A stretch of DNA of 64,000 nucleotides, taken from the NCBI GenBank assembly GCA_902702965.1, contig CACRXP010000692.1, positions 279,940 through 343,939 of the forward strand. Direction: 5' to 3'. Positions 60,721-64,000 of this stretch are shown piece after piece. Both the position numbers and the translations under genes were made by a program. Numbering within the stretch: the first letter of the stretch is position 1; each line of letters begins with the position of its first letter. Below the pieces are notes generated by a model. It was given only the letters and a program-made list of their open reading frames with translations, searched no databases and had not been told where the DNA came from. This DNA comes from Spirometra erinaceieuropaei. Its lineage: Eukaryota; Platyhelminthes; Cestoda; Diphyllobothriidea; Diphyllobothriidae.

Positions 60721-61119
60721 ATAAATAGAATTTATTTCCGATGAGCTGTAACCCCTCGTGTTCGCAAGTTGCCAGTAAAGTGCTTGTCCTCCGAACCGGC
60801 TCTCTTTCTGTCCCACAGTCCTTTTGGGGTCATACCACATCTGGCATTGGAATCCCAGTAGAGAGGTCCATTTGGCGTCTATGTCAAGCTTTTCATCAAT
60901 TTGGCTACCGAGCATACCCTCTGTCGACTCCTATCACGGACGGACGATTTTACATGAGAGTAACGGTCCGCCATATTTGCAGCACTGAAATGGAAATTTT
61001 TTGTTTTGTCCTCGGGGTCCGTGTGCGAGGCCATATTCTCTGAAATCATCCTAATTTATCATGTGTCACCATTGAGGTCCTACGCTTAGGTTATACACAA
61101 CACACAACATTTATCGGTA

Positions 61120-61672
61120 AGATGTTGTTATGTAGCCGCACCTGATGGCCACAATACTGTTGACCTACTTAATTATTTTGCGTTGGTGCGATTACGTTGG
61201 CGTGGTGTTGTTGTGCGCTGCGGTGTGTGTTCTGTTGACGGCCTTGTTTCTTTGTTGCCGTGCCAACCATTCTCGACCCAATGCCGGTGGTCCTTGCCTT
61301 TCGGCCTGTCGTCTCCTTCTAACTTTCGCGTTGGATGTTTCAGGATTAGGGTTTGGGCTGCTGTTAAGAGTTAGAGTTAGGGTTAGAGGGTTAGGGCTTA
61401 TGGTTAGGGGTCAGGGTTAGGGGTTAGGGCTAGGGGTTAAGATTAGGGGTTAGGGCTGGGGTTGGCTTTAGGGATTAGGGCAACTATTTATAAACCACTG
61501 AAAGTACAACTGCGCATTTCCAGTAGCTTTTCTTCTACGCACAATTACTTGATCTCGTCGCCTACGTGTCCCCCGGCCCCACCTGTTAATACCCTTATTA
61601 CCATTGGTCCCGTATCACAGGTGGCCGGGGCTTCTTTACCTCAAGTGCGGCTACATAACCACACCTGACACA
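61120..61672. mobile_element. Small TIR element carrying a telomere-like array, copy 2
   Basis: Left end AGATGTTGTTATGTAGCCGC at 61120 and complementary GCGGCTACATAACCACACCT near 61647-61666. The telomere-like array at about 61340-61490 is longer and cleaner than in copy 1. The body after it (CCCCGGCCCCACCTG, TACCATTGGTCCCG) aligns with 8190-8240. Right-end boundary approximate. Confidence 0.8.
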
Positions 61673-61759
61673 CTTATCCCCTCAAGTTGGTTCCACGTTT
61701 ACTATAGCCACCCGGGAATGGGGCTCTATGTGGACTACTTTTTCCCCGTGAGCGAATCA

Positions 61760-62300
61760 CAGTCAGTGATCGATCTCATGAAATGTTCATTAAAATTGTG
61801 AAATGGATTTTCCAATAAGAAAGATTATTTGAGTTAAGCTGTAGTATTGACCATCCCACAACGAAATCCTGCGATACTTCAGACACGCCAGGGTGTTGGC
61901 CTTCGAATGCACCTCCTTTCTGTCGTCTGCGGTAAAAATGACCACTTACGCAGTATTCATCGCCTTTATCGATTTTCAATGCTCTTGTAAATTCAAGTAT
62001 ATTTTATAAAAAAACCCTCTAAAACATGTTAAATTTCGTCTCATTCGGTAGAAAATCCTCAGTTCTTCAAATCTTATACTCACAAAATTGTACTTTTGGG
62101 TTTTGAAAGGTTTTTTAAAGTTCGAATAATTTCGAAATCCATCTGTTGTTGCATTCTTGTTTATAGCTTCCAATCTACAATCTGAATACTTTCCGTATAC
62201 AGGAAAACATACGCCCCTTTATGTCCTTAAGCAACTGATGCACGGGACTCCTAAAATATTTAAACGGACGTAAACTGTGTTGTACACTTGCCGAGGACGA
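61760..62300. mobile_element. Left half of a long-TIR element
   Basis: CAGTCAGTGATCGATCTCAT at 61760 matches the outer end of the element at 6312. It continues through the arm and centre and stops where unrelated sequence begins near 62300. The right arm is absent. Confidence 0.65.
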
Positions 62301-63059
62301 GAACCGGTGCCTTCTACGTGGTATAGTTGCTGACTATCTAACGCGCTGGAAACTATCACGGTGCGCTAAAAGCCGAAGCTTGGAAGGTTGCCAACTGACG
62401 AGATATCTTGCACTTCGCAGTCGGGCCAGTGTTGTGTGTTTGTGTGGAGCGGCCGACTGGTAGTCTGTGAGTCAGGTTACAACGGCTCCTTCCTATTGTG
62501 GCCATTATGACACTCCCTTTGTCTCCAGTCTTCTTGACTATGTTTTGGCGCCCGGTCTAGGTGGAGGAGGGTGAGTGGGCGAGGTAGATACTGTGAAAGT
62601 CCACATTCACTATAAACTAGATCACGCATAAGTCACCAATATTGTTTCACCTTGCTGTCGAACACACAATGGACATCGTCCGCGACGACAACCAAACTAC
62701 CATATTACCCCTATCTAGGCGTGACCCACCGGATATGGTCCCTCTAAAATTACTGAAATAAAGTTTACATGTATAGTTTCACAGTGTGAGACGAATTTCC
62801 GCAGGTACTTTCATTGCGTCTAGTGCACAATTGAAGGGGCTTACCAGGGTGTGGCCTTTGTTCTGAGCACAGTTTCATGCAACCGCAAGGGAGGGGTGAG
62901 TGCCAGATAAGGGTAAACCCAGCAGCCACTATGTGCATCGAGGTCTGCGTAATAACTTTTCTACGCATACCAGCCGAACTTTTCAGATAACGGGCTTATC
63001 GACACAGACAAGGCAAACCGGGATGGCTATTGCTGGCATATTTGCCACCGTTTGTCAGT
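62301..63059. other. Unassigned sequence
   Basis: No recognised gene or repeat partner; short open frames only. Confidence 0.3.
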
Positions 63060-63725
63060 CATATATGATCAAGATAATAAGACCGAAAGACCCCACTGTG
63101 AAGGCAAGAAACTTCTGGAGTCGTCTACCGGGTCTGGTGCAGTTGCGAACAGAGCAACTAGGACGGAGGAACCGAAGGACTGCTCATAACGCGAATGGCC
63201 GAACATCCGACAGTAGTGGGGAGAACTGACGCCAGCTCTCAAGTTTTGGCTCATTTGACGGAATCTGACCGCACATTAGAATTCGACGAGGCCAAAACTC
63301 TCGCTAGAGGTGACATTTGCGTGAAGCGTGGGCTGCTCGAGTCATGGTTCACCGGTTCCCGGTGTATTAACAAGTTCAGTGGACCTCTTCTACCACATTT
63401 TGTGCTGACACTTGGCCTAGGTGAAGAAATTAGTCACGGGGGGAGCGCGCAGGCGAATACTATTCCCAAGGTTAGGATCGGTGTGTCAGATGGTTGAGCA
63501 ATCATCACACCAGCATCCCCCACCCATGAGGAAATTGGAAAGATTAACGACTCGAATGTCAACTATCGATCAATCATTATACCAAGTGCAACAATCCCTG
63601 ATGAAGAGGGGAGCACGGCAACTGCATCCTACAAGTACTGCAGCTCCTTGTGTATAAACTGTCCGTATCCGTTTTTGTCTCTGATGATGGGTTCGAGCAG
63701 GGATCCGAAATGTCGAAAGCCAGGT
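63060..63725 (+). mobile_element. Penelope-like element copy E: GIY-YIG end and tail
   Basis: A frame near 63195-63497 reads VLAHLTESDRTLEFDEAKTL, KRGLLESWFTGSRCINKF and LGLGEEISHGGSAQ, matching copies A, C and D. The hammerhead-like core is at 63681-63716. It is 5'-truncated with stops. Confidence 0.8.
63681..63716 (+). ncRNA. Hammerhead-ribozyme-like core, PLE copy E
   Basis: CTGATGA, stem GGGTTC / GGATCC (63689-63694 with 63701-63706) with loop GAGCAG, then GAAA (63707-63710). The following strand is TGTCGA rather than CGTCAG, so this copy is likely weaker than the one at 50626. Confidence 0.45.
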
Positions 63726-63744
63726 GTAGGGTCTCTGGGTAAAA

Positions 63745-64000
63745 ACATTATAAGTGACTGGAAAGAGTTCAAAGAAGAGCAACCAAAGTCATGAAGATCA
63801 TCAAGACTTTATCTTACAAATGTGGGCTTCATGCGTTTAACATATTTCCTTTTGAGTACTGCCATATCCAAAGAGATCCCATAGAGACCTGCCGGATTGT
63901 GAGGAATTGGGACTGTGCTTTGGACTTTGCTGACATTGGTTACAACAACAGACCTGCGTGGAAATACCCTCAAACTTTGAGGAGTCCGGCCCTACCTGGA
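63745..64000 (+). mobile_element. CR1/Jockey-like LINE C-terminal fragment running off the window
   Basis: The frame from about 63758 reads LERVQRRATKVMKIIKTLSY, then NIFPFEYCHIQRDPIETCRI and a TDLRGNTLKL-like block after a frameshift. It follows the PLE tail directly. The 3' end is outside the window. Confidence 0.7.

Larger units (their letters stand above)
60093..60845 (+). repeat. Promoter-like repeat with heat-shock-element palindromes, copy 2 (split by a SINE)
   Basis: The left part (60093-60362) has CCAAT (60189-60193) in CCCAATCAGTGGCTGC, two exact GAAnnTTCnnGAA sites and ATAAATA (60354-60360). The right part (60730-60845) resumes with GTAACCCCTCGTGTTCGCAA as in copy 1. The insertion between is the SINE at 60363-60720. 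Confidence 0.8.

Overview
This window is animal nuclear DNA, most likely from a flatworm and probably a tapeworm of the Spirometra / Dibothriocephalus / Schistocephalus kind. The evidence is introns of only 32-40 nt next to much longer ones, degenerate TTAGGG-like tracts, and a dense mix of RTE-like and CR1/Jockey-like LINEs, Penelope-like elements (PLEs) and tRNA-derived SINEs. The genus is inference; the eukaryotic nature is plain. Only two conserved host genes can be supported, both on the + strand. The rest is mobile DNA in various stages of decay, plus stretches in which nothing is recognisable.

Layout. (1) 1-14.2 kb: the 3' half of a RIM gene (Rab3-interacting presynaptic active-zone scaffold). 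Four exons (1180-1832, 5359-5620, 11621-11951, 13954-14166) join in phase, encode the serine-rich linker and the C2B domain, and end in a stop. Upstream exons lie before the window. Its introns hold PLE fragments, two ~1-kb long-inverted-repeat elements, a small TIR element with an internal telomere-like array, palindromes and a tRNA-like TIR element. (2) 14.2-36.6 kb: intergenic, with PLE and CR1/Jockey-like LINE fragments on both strands; the longest LINE copy is at 23.9-26.65 kb on the minus strand. (3) 36.87-39.95 kb: a complete mitochondrial Hsp70 (mortalin/HSPA9) gene of 11 exons, eight of its ten introns 40 nt or shorter. (4) 40-53 kb: a possible Ty3/gypsy relic, an RTE-like LINE (+) at 45.6-47.0 kb, a second PLE family at 48.3-49.25 kb, a first-family PLE fragment at 50.2-50.7 kb and a composite inverted-SINE insertion at 51.7-52.4 kb. 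(5) 53-64 kb: a second RTE-like LINE (-) lying inside a telomere-like tract, two copies of a repeat carrying heat-shock-element-like palindromes (one interrupted by a SINE with a clear target-site duplication), another telomere-array TIR element, and PLE and LINE pieces running off the end.

The two host genes are functionally unrelated: one is a synaptic vesicle priming scaffold, the other a mitochondrial chaperone. Most of what is unusual is in the mobile DNA. It includes hammerhead-ribozyme-like cores at PLE 3' ends, a TIR element that carries telomere-like arrays, HSE/CCAAT/TATA-bearing repeats, and nested insertions whose empty and filled sites can be compared inside the window. No operon, CRISPR array, rRNA gene or free-standing functional tRNA gene was seen.
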